Assembly: GCF_040712315.1 (NCBI RefSeq)
Contig: NC_134015.1
Coordinates: 4,983,945-5,047,944 of the forward strand
Length of the DNA stretch: 64,000 nt
Direction: 5' to 3'
Source: Castanea sativa
Lineage: Eukaryota; Streptophyta; Magnoliopsida; Fagales; Fagaceae
The position numbers and the translations under genes were made by a program. The first letter of the stretch is position 1. Each line of letters opens with the position of its first letter. A model generated the notes under the pieces. The model was not told where the DNA came from. It did no database searches and worked only from the letters and a program-made list of their open reading frames with translations. This document shows, in pieces, positions 45,124 to 56,152 of the stretch.

Positions 45124-47655
45124 ATTCCTAGGCCCTTTCTTCCTATTATAACTGTTCAGATATTGAACTTACAATTTTTCCCCTTTGTTTGATGTCTATT
45201 CTTTCTTCTTGTGCAAAGTGAAAACTTGCAGCCCAATATTTTCTTTATAGGCTGTTCATGGCCATTTCTAGAAAAAAATTCTACAGGTTGAGTGCGAGCA
45301 AAGCCCAATTATTTTTGGACTCATTACTTATATTTTGTAATATTTTTATTTTTTTTTATGCATGGCCCAAGCCATGTAACATTAGTGAGATTTAGTTTGG
45401 AGGGTAAGTGTCTATGAACGAAGTCACGTGTTGGCCACTTTCATATAAATGGAACTCTGTCACTTTGTTCTATATTGCTGAAGTCACGACTGGACCTGTT
45501 TTCAGCCCTCAAATGCAAGTTGTTGCATTTACTGACTTCTGGCGAGATTTGTAACATTTAGATTTAGTAGCTATCCTAGGTGCCAATTCAGCCCAGAAAG
45601 CTCAGCAAATCAGGTTTAGTCGATAAAATTCCTTAACCGTGACTAAACGAGGTCCTTTCTTTACCTAAGCTATGCCTACCTCATCTTTTACGACATTGTA
45701 GTCAATAGCATCAATCCCTATTCAAATTTGGACCCTAGGAATGTCCCAAAGCTGATATAAAGCCTCTTCATCAAGTCCTGAATTAAGAACTTTCATTATT
45801 CCTTCAACTACCCCACATATCACTATATCACTCAAACTTCCTTACTTAATAGCAACATGTAGGTTGGTGTGAACGTGGTAACACAATAGAGTTTCTCTCT
45901 CTTTCCCTTACCACCGCTCTTAAATTCTTCATCATGTTGTACGTACAAAAATATTTAGATATAATGCATTATTCATGTTTTTCCATGTCTAGCACTTTTA
46001 GGCTTTCTTTGTGACGTACCGTTAGGGATCACTTTCCTTTTGTTTGTCCCTTCACAAACCAACCCTGAGATAGGCATATGATCTTCTTTCTGTTGGGTTT
46101 TAATGTTAAAGTTTCTATCTTTGCAGGCTTAGGACTAGAAATCTTTTTCTGAAGGGCTCACTGGAAGGGAGTTTTATTGGCTTCATTCAGTCAATGAAGA
46201 TAACAAAAAGAGGGAAAAAGACAAACATTTGTGCAGTTTGTAATTCTTCTTCTATCCACTCAATATTTATGTTTGTACATCTTATTAATGTTGAGAAATT
46301 AAAGTTGCTATTAGCCATGTGTATTGAGACTCTATATTACATTGCAGAATATAGTTATTATTGCTTATTTAAGTTCTGTACGTATGATTTTTTATTTTTT
46401 TATTTTTTTTATGAAATTCATTTGAGGGGCATCAAATTATGTTTGGTTCTTTCATTTTCATTTGTATCTCTAAAGAACCCCTCTTCACACCAGACCACCA
46501 CTTCATGACTATTAGACTTCCACAAGATCCACAGCATCAAACAAGTCGTTTACTCCATAATTCTCATTCAAAGAGAATTTCAAGGTGAGTTTTCATCTCA
46601 CTTGATTTCATATATTCTTGCCTAGCACTTGTTTAAAACTTTATTCCATGACTGACAGAAATTAGAACCTCTTGATCAAAAATTAAAGAAGGTCCGATTA
46701 TGATATCGAAATTTTTTTTCTTTCGAGTCATTGGAGAAGGATTGGCAAGTCTTCTAGGCTGTAAGATAGAATCTCTTCTGCCATATTAAATTTGTAGATG
46801 CTATTAGGATATTTATCTTGGCAATTTGGAATTTGGTTGTTTTACAAATGTGGACATTGGGGTATGAAAAAATTGTATTTGTCAAAAGGGGGGGGCAGGA
46901 TTTCTCTTTTAAAGAGTGCTCTTTGGTGTTTGCCAATTACCTATTTTACTCCTCTCTTTGATATGCTGACATAAGCTTGGAAGAGGAAATGCACTATCTC
47001 GGATGCACTTTTTTGTCTTCCCTAACAATACCCTTTGAAATGTTATTATTATTATATTTTTTGGAAGGTATTGTAAATGTTATTGTTAGGAAGCTTTAGT
47101 TATTTTTTTGTGCACATGTTTTTGTAATCATGTTAGCTACTCAGTGATAAGAGTTTTTTTTTTTTTGGGTTTAGTTCATAATTATCTAGAAAGATGCTTG
47201 TCAGAAATTGAGTTGGTTACTTGATGACAAAGGCGGTGGAAGGCTTGTATATGAAAAAATATGTGCTTAAAGTTCCATGCATTAAATCAAGATGTGGTTG
47301 TTTTGCTTCTGCTGGAAGTTGAATATAAATCTATATCTTTTGCAATCTCAATGTGAGTCGCTCTTCTTTCTTAGTCCTTGTAGTTTGATATTAGGCTATA
47401 CAAAATGTAAATTAAAGGTGGGGATTTTTGGATGCTAATGACCTTTGATTATCTGCATCCAGATAGACTGGAATTTACATTTTGACTAAGTTAATTGTGG
47501 GTTTTGTGCAGTTCTCACTATCATGGTGTTTATGAAACATCAAGAATGTGTCAGATTTTGCTTCAGGGCAGGCAAGGCTTATTAGCAGACCACTTGACAT
47601 AAAGCGAAAAGACAAAATGGCTTGTTTTAACATTATGAGATCATAAGAGGTACCT
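45124..47655. other. 3' flank of TNL-B, no gene recognised
   Basis: Resumes the unit B backbone after the CACTA element (45150-45255 and 46080-47655 match unit A). The 45255-46075 stretch is absent from unit A and shows no element ends I can define. A non-coding exon-like block with a GTGAG donor lies at 46490-46590, as in unit A. Confidence 0.5.
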
Positions 47656-47689
47656 ATGAAATAATGTTGGTGCTCCTTTCATCAAGGCA

Positions 47690-48430
47690 GCTATAAAAAG
47701 GTCTAGAAAAGTAATTACACCAATTTGTGGACTTAATTTAAGGATGTAAAGTCTCCTTGGTCAAAATGGATTTTCTTGGGATGATATATACTAAACAAAT
47801 GGTTGTGGCAAGTGATAAATACACTAGTTTTTTGTTCACTTTTTGATTTGATCTCTACCTTTGGGGTGCTAGTGAACTGACATAATATACATGCAGGATC
47901 ACCTGGAGGTGCAGTTGTACAGAAATAAAGCCTCGATGAACTTTGACGAATTGTGTTGGGCTTTATGGAGCCTAGTTTATGTTTGATCCTGTTGATGGCC
48001 TGACCCGACCCGAATAATGTTGCGTAATTTTTAATGGGAGATTTTTTGAGGCTTAACCCATTGTGAATCCGGTTTTTAGTAGAAAACATGACTTTGTGAT
48101 TAGGGTTTGGTGTGAAGTCGGTTTTGGTGAGATAAATAGGTCTGTAGCCGCAATTTGTATTTTGCCCTGATAATAGTAAAATCTCTGCAACTCCGTGGAC
48201 GTAGGCAAATTGCCGAATCACGTAAATACTGTCTTGTGCATGTAATTATTATTATTTTTTCTTTGGCGTGTGTTTTCTCTATTTTTTTTATTTCTCACAA
48301 GTTTAGGAATTTGTGGTAATTTCCTACAAATTGTACTTGATACATGCACGTACAACATCAGGTGGAAGATACTGCAGATCGAACAGGTCATGATATAGAC
48401 TTTGATGATGACATTCAAGGAGTGAAAATG
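47690..48430 (+). pseudogene. Myb/SANT-like gene fragment, unit B, split by solo LTR
   Basis: Copy of the unit A relic. Piece 1 (about 47720-47790) reads FKDVKSLLGQNGFSWDD with a stop before it. Piece 2 starts after the AG at 47895-47896 (DHLEVQLYRNKASMNFDEL), is cut at 47953 by a solo LTR, and resumes at 48329 (LYLIHARTTSGGRY, SHDIDFDDDIQGVKM), with a possible donor GTGAG at 48431. Unit A shows the uninterrupted order at this point. Not functional. Confidence 0.65.
47954..48328 (+). mobile_element. Solo LTR (375 bp) in unit B
   Basis: Starts TG, ends CA, with a 5-bp duplication aattg (47949-47953 and 48329-48333). The interior (a ccctgataatag block, then atctctgcaactccgtggac and gtaggcaaattgccgaatca) resembles plant Ty1/copia LTRs. 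Unit A has the uninterrupted site. Confidence 0.9.
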
Positions 48431-49078
48431 GGTGAGTTTTTATATCTCATCATGGATCTGCAGAAATGTTGCATTTGTCATTTATGCTACTGGTATTGTG
48501 CATATATTGAGGCTGATTTCACTGATTATTTTTTTTATGCAAAGATCTAATTACATATTTATTATTCTAGGGAGTGCATAAAACAAGAGAGTCATCATAG
48601 ACAACCAAACTCCCCTCCCCTTTCCTTCTTATTAGTCTATGCAGAGATATCTGGAACTCCCCACTAGAATTTCAAAAATTTTGAAGAAAAATGGACTTTT
48701 AATATCTCCAACATTTACATATCCCAATCTTGCTTTTGGCCACTATTTGGGTTGTCAACCATGGCCTGCTTTCTACATGAATCAGTAATATGCTTTCACC
48801 CGGTTGTATGCAAAGCCCTAAGTAGCACCTAATGTCAGGATTTGTTTGCAAACTTGTCTATATTAGAGGAGAAATAAGAACCTTTAACCCCCACACAATA
48901 GACACAAACATAAAAAACAATAAAATAGTGTTGCAGAGAAATGAGCACATGCTACATGGCCTTGTGAATACTTGATTGGATTGGTCCTGATTATTTATTT
49001 TTCTTTGTTTAATTGATATGGCCCTAATGTTCTCTTTAAATTTCATTTGCAGATCTCAAGTATAGGTCATAGGTGCTT

Positions 49079-49515
49079 CCTCTTTAAAAAGAGGGCTCCA
49101 AAAACTGAGCAGATGCCTGCACTGCACAAGTGCTCATGGCTTTTTTTATGATTGTGTTCTGGATATCCACCACTGCTGGGGAAATGTTCAAGGCAATTCT
49201 GGAATTTCTGCTAGCACTTTTTGGGCCCAACCCAAAGTACTTGTATGAGGAAATTCAGAGGGGGATCTGGTTTCTGATTTGGTCAACTACTATGTTTGGC
49301 CAATGTTTAACATGCTTGTTGGGCTTGGTTGGAACAGTTTTTGTCAAACAATTTTTATCCAAATGCTTATGAACTCCATTTCCATGTGGGAATTGTGACT
49401 GCATTTATCTTCCTTTTATTGAATTTGATAGGGTCTCTACCAGTGATTAGTTGATACAGATTCCAGGTGCCAAGGTTCTGGTGCTTGTCTTGTTGGTCTG
49501 TATGTTATTTTATGA
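49079..49515 (+). pseudogene. Cation/calcium exchanger (CCX-like) fragment, unit B
   Basis: Paralogue of 18427-18898: LMAFFMIVFWISTTAGE, then EFLLALFGPNPKYLYEEIQR, then the MFNMLVGLGT-like block in a shifted frame, and a VLVLVLLVCML tail. It has lost the SDLVPDVAFAKA segment kept in unit A. WISTTAGE here fits the CCX pattern better than unit A, where a stop replaces W. Confidence 0.6.
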
Positions 49516-50233
49516 CCATAAGCTTAGTAATTGCCAAGTTGTCAGGGTTATTCCAATTGTTCGAGGTATATGTTGATTGAGGCTCTACAACATGACACTT
49601 TTGCTCCCCCAGGTCCATTAAAATTGATCACATCAAATATTAAGCTAGTTATGGATTCTCTCTCTTGATGGAATTTTGGGTTTGTTAGTAAAGAAACAAA
49701 TTTTTGACTCACGATTTGACCCGTTGGATGGCAGTTTGTAATTCTGATGGGTCAAAATGGATTTTTCTCTAGGGCCCTCTGTCTCCCTTACTCTCAATAC
49801 GGTATATTTACTCATTAATATATATATATATATATATCAAAGATATATGGTCTTCCACTATTGTTTCATGTTGCATGTTGCAAGCTGTGCCTTGCTTGTG
49901 TGCTTGGTACTTAGTGATAGACTTTACAGATTATATTAAGCACGTAATCTTCACTTAGTAATAGACTTTGCAGATTGTATTTAGGCTGTAATTATCTTTC
50001 AGTTGTAACTTATAGTTGTAAACTTGTAACTTATCTATATTTTCTGTATATTTGAATATAAATACAAAATGTGGACAACAGAAAAATGTAAGCTGCCACT
50101 TCCAATTTTACAATAATTTCTTTCAAAAACTAGCCAATTAATTTGGAGGAAATTCTAAGCATTTAATGTAACTAGTGTTTATATTAAACTAAAAAATTAT
50201 ACATAACAAAAGACTTTTCTATATACATAAAGA

Positions 50234-50410
50234 ATGATACTAGAGATACAAACTATTTTACAAACAAATTTACAGACTGCTAATGTGGTGAGTGATTATT
50301 GGTATATGAAATAGTGATATTAATGGTAGGGCTAGATGAAAACCAATAAGAAGTTGGTCACATCAACATTTTGTAAAATGTTGTAAAATAATTTGTGTCG
50401 GGAGTATTAC
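50234..50410. mobile_element. MITE
   Basis: 177 bp with 30-bp inverted ends, 23 of 30 matching, sharing acaaa.tattttacaa. Target duplication not clear. Confidence 0.65.
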
Positions 50411-51452
50411 TCATATATAAATCAATCATAAACACAACAAAATAAACATTAAAATCATAGAAGTATTGTTAGAACATATCAAAGGTAGGTTGGGTTTTAC
50501 CCTTTGCCTTAGCAAGTCATCACACCAAAAAAATTCTAAAAATTGAAAAGGAATTCAAAGAAAACTTAATTTCATTATGAGGCTGGCACTCTTGAATTTT
50601 GACCTAAATAGCCTTTAAATAGGCTAATAAATTTTATTAAAATTAAATTTCCCTTCTTTTTAGGGGGAGAATTGATTTTCAAGCTTCATTTTTTTTTTGT
50701 TGAATGATTTTCAGGCTTCATTTAACCGACTATTTTGGCTTATTAACATAGAATTTGGACTTTCCATAATCTTAAAGTTTTAGTCTTTTGAGTTATCTTT
50801 TTAACCTAACTTGAATCATCACAATTCAATATTTGAGCAAAAAGTTATGCTCAAAATACTAAAACTATGTGGGTTGTATTCTTAGGTGAATATTTTTTAT
50901 AAAATCCTAAGGTGAATTGGACTTGGAGTTAGTGTGAACCTTTGATTTCTTGCTCCAGTTGGGTTTGAATTTAATTGGGCTGAGATTTTTTAACCTCATT
51001 ATGATTCTCATCAAAATTTAGTTTATTCGTCTTCTTCTAATATGCTTGTTTCATTCTTGATAAATCTTGCTTGAATCAATTTTATTCTCCTACAAATCAA
51101 AGACATATTCATGCATTGAAATTCATTTTGAGTACAAAATTAATTATTCAACATTACTCCAAAATTAAATATAAAATTCATGAATTGACACAAGATAAAT
51201 AAGATAATACTCCCTAATAATGGTATAAATATGCAAAATTAAGCTATTATCAATCAACCCCAAGATTCTCAATCTCAGTTATATATACAAATTAAAATTT
51301 TAATAAAATGAGTAAAATTATATCCATTAAAATTAAAATAATTTTTCTATAAATTTATTTTGAGAGATTTAAAAAAAATCACAATGAACTTATAAAATTC
51401 ACAACACTGCAAAATATTTTTTAATCATGAATCACATATGTTATATAGTTGA

Positions 51453-51453
51453 C

Positions 51454-51512
<59 letters not shown>
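51453..51512. repeat. (TTA)n microsatellite
   Basis: About 20 TTA units directly before the 175-bp tandem duplication; a shorter TTA tract separates its two units. Confidence 0.95.
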
Positions 51513-51513
<1 letters not shown>

Positions 51514-51850
51514 CTTGACTACCATCTATTAGATGCTTGTTTGTTATTTTTATTGATTCTCATAATAAACTTTTATTCCTCTTTCCAACCCACCTAATAC
51601 ATATTTATTCATATTTGTATATATGAAGATAAATAACATATGTTTATATTTATGTACAAAATAAATAATATGTAATTTATTATTATTACTTGACTACCAT
51701 CTATTAGATGCTTGTTCGTTATGTTTATTGATTCTCATAAAAACTTTTATTCCTCTTCCAAACCACCTAATACGTATTTATTCATATTTGTATATATGAA
51801 GATAAATAACATATGTTTATACTTATGTACAAAATAAATAATATGTAATT
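51514..51850. repeat. 175-bp tandem duplication
   Basis: Units start with cttgactaccatctattag at 51514 and 51689; differences are few substitutions and small indels, so the duplication looks recent. Confidence 0.92.
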
Positions 51851-52075
51851 AGTGTTTTAGTCCATATATTTGGTACTTTTAATTTGGTCCTCAAGTTTAT
51901 ATAACTTCATTTAATCCTTATATTTATAAATTTGCTATGGTTTTGGTCCTTGAGGGTAAGATATGAATTAAAATGACAGTTAATTTAAAAATATAAGGAC
52001 CAAAGATGAAGTTATAAAAACTTAAAGACCAAATTGAAAATACAGCCAAAATATAGGGACCAAAAAGGTAATTTA
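51851..52075. mobile_element. Fold-back MITE
   Basis: Long imperfect inverted repeat: left arm 51856-51946 (tttagtccatatatttggt, aatttggtcctcaagttt) and right arm about 51980-52065 (aaatataaggaccaaag, caaaatatagggaccaaa). It would form a long hairpin; no coding. Confidence 0.8.
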
Positions 52076-52955
52076 CCTAAATAATACTCATTGCCACTTT
52101 GTTCAGCTTCACACGGATAATTTGTTGTCGATAGAATGACTTGCCCAAAAAGCAATCATGATGAATTTAGTCACATTATTTCATTTTTAGTTGTACACTT
52201 TCGTTTAAATTTAACTTAATTGGCTTGTGTTATTAAATTGTACCTTTCTGAGTATTCACCAAGCTTATATTATCAGGATTGTAACAGTAAGTAGTGGTTT
52301 AAAATTGGTAGAATGCGTAACAATGCAAAAAATGGGGTTATCTCCATTAATATATTATATTATGTTAATAGATGTCTATAGGGCAATTATTAATAAATCA
52401 TAATAGAAAAGTTTTAACATCATTTTCAAGGAAAATATAAAAAGTTATCAATAATATTTATTTTATTATTATTTTTCCAATAAAATTTTTTTAAAAAATA
52501 ATTCCTAAACCAATGCTCTAGTTGGTTAACATTTCCCAATTTATTATATGTTTCACAAATGCTTAAACAATGGTGATCTCTCAATATTCAGTAGTTTCAA
52601 TCATCATAATCATAGAAATCTACCGATAGCTAGAGATGCTAAAAACAAAATAAAAAACACGACAATATTACCTAAGGTATTTAGGAGAAGGAGAGAGGTA
52701 AAAAGTAAATATGAGTTATTACATACATTGTCAAAATAAATAAATGCATAGAAATTTATATTTTTAACTATTTTACCATATTTAATTACCATTTTGCAAA
52801 TTATATAAACACATGTTTCACTATATGTGTGTTTCCTACAAATATATGTTTGCTTTTTATGTTTATTCATAATTTTGTGGCATATTACACAATGTTTTGC
52901 AATCACTATTGATAGTATAAAATTACATATTCATCTCATATATCTCAAGTTCCAA

Positions 52956-53603
52956 ACAGAGGTGACGGCTTTTATTGTTCAAGGGTTCAAATGAATCCTG
53001 TGACTTAAAAAAAAAATTATATATAAATTTTTTTTATTAGTTGATTTTATGTTTAAAATATTTTTGCATACATTAGCTGAAATCTTGCACACCTTGATCA
53101 TAGATCAGTACAACCTAAAACTTAACAACAATTAGACATTTAGTGTATTATGTATGTTAGTACGTAATGGAAGAAAAAAAAATTAGTAAAGTTAGCAATT
53201 GTTCAAATATTTGATTGGTTAAGTAGATACTTAGTGTAATATTTACGTATGGATGAATTTGGATGTGTGGGTTTATAAATAATATAGTATTAGTGGATTG
53301 CATGTTGTCATTTTAGTTTAAAACATTTTATAAAATAATGACAATTGCATAAAAATAAATAAATGTTATACAAACTTAACAAAATCAAATGGTCACACCT
53401 AGCCACATTGACAATAGATAATAAAAATTGATAATGAATTATTATGTAACGATTTCAAAATATGAAAACTTATAGAAGTTGTAAAATTTCATATATTTGC
53501 ACTTTTTTTATGACTTGATATATTCAAGTTTTTTTTTTAATTAAATTTTGTTTAATTTAAATCTTTTAATGACTCTCTGAAAAAAAATTTTAGAGCCACC
53601 ACT
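52956..53603 (+). mobile_element. Degenerate hAT element
   Basis: 648 bp with imperfect flanks agttccaa and aattccag and weakly inverted ends (cagaggtgacggct, agtggtggctcta). Internal words (gggttcaaatgaa near the left; ttgataatgaa..tat then cgatttcaaaatatgaaa at 53430-53466) match the hAT at 21711-22318, including the decayed transposase C-terminus, so the two belong to one family. Confidence 0.6.
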
Positions 53604-54845
53604 AATTCCAGAGTCTAAGAAAATTAATATTTGGTGCAACAGTAGCAGCCAATATCCTTCTCTATGAACTATTTCATAATAGAGAACTTTATAACCATGA
53701 TGGTAGCATAGCCTAATAATGTAAGGTAATGGCCACTAAAAAATGTACCTTTCTGCAAGCATTGCAGAACCCTCTTCAAACAACTCCTCCACGACCCCAA
53801 CAGCAGAAAGCTTATTTGTTAATTTATTTATAAAAGTATGCTTTTTCTTCCCAAAGAGTAGAGAGCTGAGCATATTATATGATGCAGACCACTTTAAGAA
53901 ATGGGGGAGGCAACTAAAAACTCTATCCAAGGAAAGTGGGATTGGGATCTCATATTCTCATGTTATTTTAAATCCCACTTTTTTTTACATGCGCATCTGA
54001 TAGCCATTAACTGTGGTGGGTACTGATTGGCAAACTTTATTAGTTGTCTTTCTTAGAGCACTTTTGTACTAGCTTATATATTCATATTCTTTCATAAATT
54101 TTGATCAGGACTCTTATAAGGTAGGTTTTCATTTGATATCCTGTCCCAATCATAAGTATCATAAAGGGTTGAAGTAGAAATCATGGTCCATTTTGTGGTG
54201 ACCTTAAAGATGTTGGACACTATTTTTTTTACCTTGTTGATTATGTGACTCTGTGTTGGCCCAAATGACAAGACTTTTTTTAACATGTAAAGGATTGTTC
54301 TTATTTTAAGCATCTCCTTTCTTTTTCCATAGTCATGTCTGTCTACTCATCATTGGCTCTAGCTAAATGACAATTACAGCATATCTAGTTTTGTATTCAC
54401 CGACTTTACTCATCATGGTTGTATGGGCTAGTATAAAATTGTTGGCCAAAATTTTCTTTACATGTTAGTATCTTAGGTTCTTCAATCAAATTCAATTTAT
54501 GGTTGTATTGACCAATACAGTGCAAGCAATGTATTATTTTTTTCAAGGATGAATAAATTCAACTATATATGAGATTTATTGATCAATGTAAACACATGAT
54601 TAAATTTAATTGAGAACTTAACAATACAATATCTAAGGAACTGTACGTAAGTGAGTCAAACAGCTAACTTGTTTGCTTTAAGCGTCACGTTGAGCTTGGT
54701 AATTATTTTATCATCTCTATGAGTGGGGGAGTTGTATATTCAATGCAGCTCTTTAGCCTCTCCAATAAAAGCTGAAGGACGGGCACGCTTCTTACAATTC
54801 ATAGGATAGGTGGTAATGCACTTCCTTTGGATTTCTAGATTTATG
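53604..54845. other. Intergenic, unidentified coding-like patch
   Basis: Mostly non-coding. On the minus strand 53905-53738 reads HTFINKLTNKLSAVGVVEEL then FEEGSAMLAER, less AT-rich than its surroundings and protein-like; I do not recognise it and see no splice context that proves an exon. Confidence 0.35.
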
Positions 54846-55371
54846 CAGTGTCGACGCCACCTTATGGCTAGGGTGGTCCCAGGACCACCTTGACCTGAAA
54901 AAAAATTGATATATATAATAATTTACAATGTTATATCTATTTACCCTTAAAAAAAATTTTGGGACCACCCTAAATTTTTTTAAACCAATAAAATTAAATT
55001 TTGGTCTATAATTTGAGCAACTTAACAATTTTATATTTATTTACCTTTAATTTGTTTTGGTTTTAAGAACAAATTTTTTTTAAGCACAAACTTCAAGCCG
55101 GCCAAATTTTGAATTTCGGTTGGTATTTATCAAAACACCGAAACACTCGAAATAGACCGGAATGACCCAAAATTTTTTCCAAAGTGGAATAGGTTGGGTT
55201 ACTGTTCTGGTTTGTTTACTGGCACGGTATTTTCTGGCCATTACGGCTGAAACGGAATTGAATTAATAAAATTAAATCAAACCTAATTACCTAAATGCTA
55301 AAAAGAAATAAAATTGTGTAATTTATGATTCTTAAGAAACACCTTAAACAAAATTTCTGGAGCCGCCACTG
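54846..55371. mobile_element. Non-autonomous hAT element
   Basis: 526 bp; 8-bp flanks gatttatg and aatttatg (7 of 8); ends cagtgtcgacgccacc and cagtggcggctccaga (inverted). Internal direct/inverted words ggtggtccc..ggaccacc (54871-54890, 54960). No transposase. It ends about 150 bp before the WAK-type exon. Confidence 0.82.
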
Positions 55372-55519
55372 AATTTATGGATTTCAATAGTGTACTATTT
55401 TATATTTTAATGGTCCCCCAAAGGTTTACTTAGGACTGATCTTCGTGAATTTCTATGTATATACACTTTCCTCTTTGAACTTCTTGCTTCTCTTAAGTGT
55501 TTTCCCTATAGTCTTAACA

Positions 55520-56152
55520 ATGAACACTTTAGTAAGGATGGTTATGATGTTTCTTTTTCTCATTTTAGTAACCCATGTGTCAGAAGCATACAATACTTGC
55601 CCTAAATGTGGCAGCATTGATGTTCCATACCCTCTTAGCACTGATGACAACTGTGGAGACCCTAGGTATAAAGTCTATTGCAACAATGGCATTCTTGAGT
55701 TCTTGTCAGCTACAGGATTTTACTACAAGATCCTCAGTATTAATCCAAGTGCTTATAAGCTCATTATAAGCCCACCCCCAATAAAGAAAGGCACATGTTA
55801 TTCTTCTGATCTCAGTTCAGGAGGGTTAAAGCTTGATGAGAACTTGCCCTTCAACATATCAACTCATAACACTGTCATGTTGTTTAATTGCTCTGTACAC
55901 ATTATTCGGTCGCCTCTGAATTGTTCTTCAATCAGCTTTTGTAGGCAGTTTGAGAACAATGTGAAGGAGGGACTTGGGTGTAAGAATACCCTTTGCTGCC
56001 ATTACTTGAAAGATTCTGCCATGACTTCACATATGATTAGGCTCAGGATTGGAGGGTGCACTGCTTATACTTCAATGGTGGATATGAAGCTTGGATCTTC
56101 TTTTGATTCATGGACCTACGGTATTGAGCTGCAATGGGTGCCCCCCAATTGA
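55520..56152 (+). CDS. Wall-associated-kinase-type extracellular protein (GUB_WAK_bind), kinase missing
   Basis: Preferred start is the ATG at 55520, giving a signal peptide (MNTLVRMVMMFLFLILVTHV, then SEAYNTCPKCG); the frame also opens at an earlier ATG, 55445. The mature part is a cysteine-rich galacturonan-binding domain: CPKCGSIDVPYPLST, NCGDPRYKVYC, LPFNISTHNTVMLFNCS, SPLNCSS, CCHYL, GCTAY and ELQWVPPN. This matches exon 1 of WAK-like receptor kinases of the WAKL20 type, which bind pectin at the wall and signal through a cytosolic kinase. No transmembrane or kinase exon follows before 58480. The stop comes directly after a C6 run (56141-56146); with a C5 run the frame would continue PPIDFGYKPSE to a GT donor at 56177. 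So this is either a truncated receptor or a short secreted protein. Confidence 0.75.
   Translation: MNTLVRMVMMFLFLILVTHVSEAYNTCPKCGSIDVPYPLSTDDNCGDPRYKVYCNNGILEFLSATGFYYKILSINPSAYKLIISPPPIKKGTCYSSDLSSGGLKLDENLPFNISTHNTVMLFNCSVHIIRSPLNCSSISFCRQFENNVKEGLGCKNTLCCHYLKDSAMTSHMIRLRIGGCTAYTSMVDMKLGSSFDSWTYGIELQWVPPN

Larger units (their letters stand above)
34802..49550 (+). repeat. Segmental duplication, unit B
   Basis: Second copy of the TNL - Myb/SANT - CCX block. In the aligned 91-codon exon (221-493 against 37308-37580) I count 13 amino-acid differences and no indels. Unit B keeps the empty site for the unit A solo LTR and for LINE 2, while unit A keeps the empty site for the unit B solo LTR. 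About 0.8 kb near 45255-46075 is present only in unit B. The upstream limit is uncertain because unit A is cut by the window edge. Confidence 0.85.
49551..52955. other. AT-rich intergenic DNA, no gene recognised
   Basis: Contains MITEs, microsatellites and a tandem duplication listed separately. The stretch from about 50468 (tgttagaacatatcaaagg) to 51250 resembles an LTR in composition, but no matching flanks were found. Confidence 0.5.
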
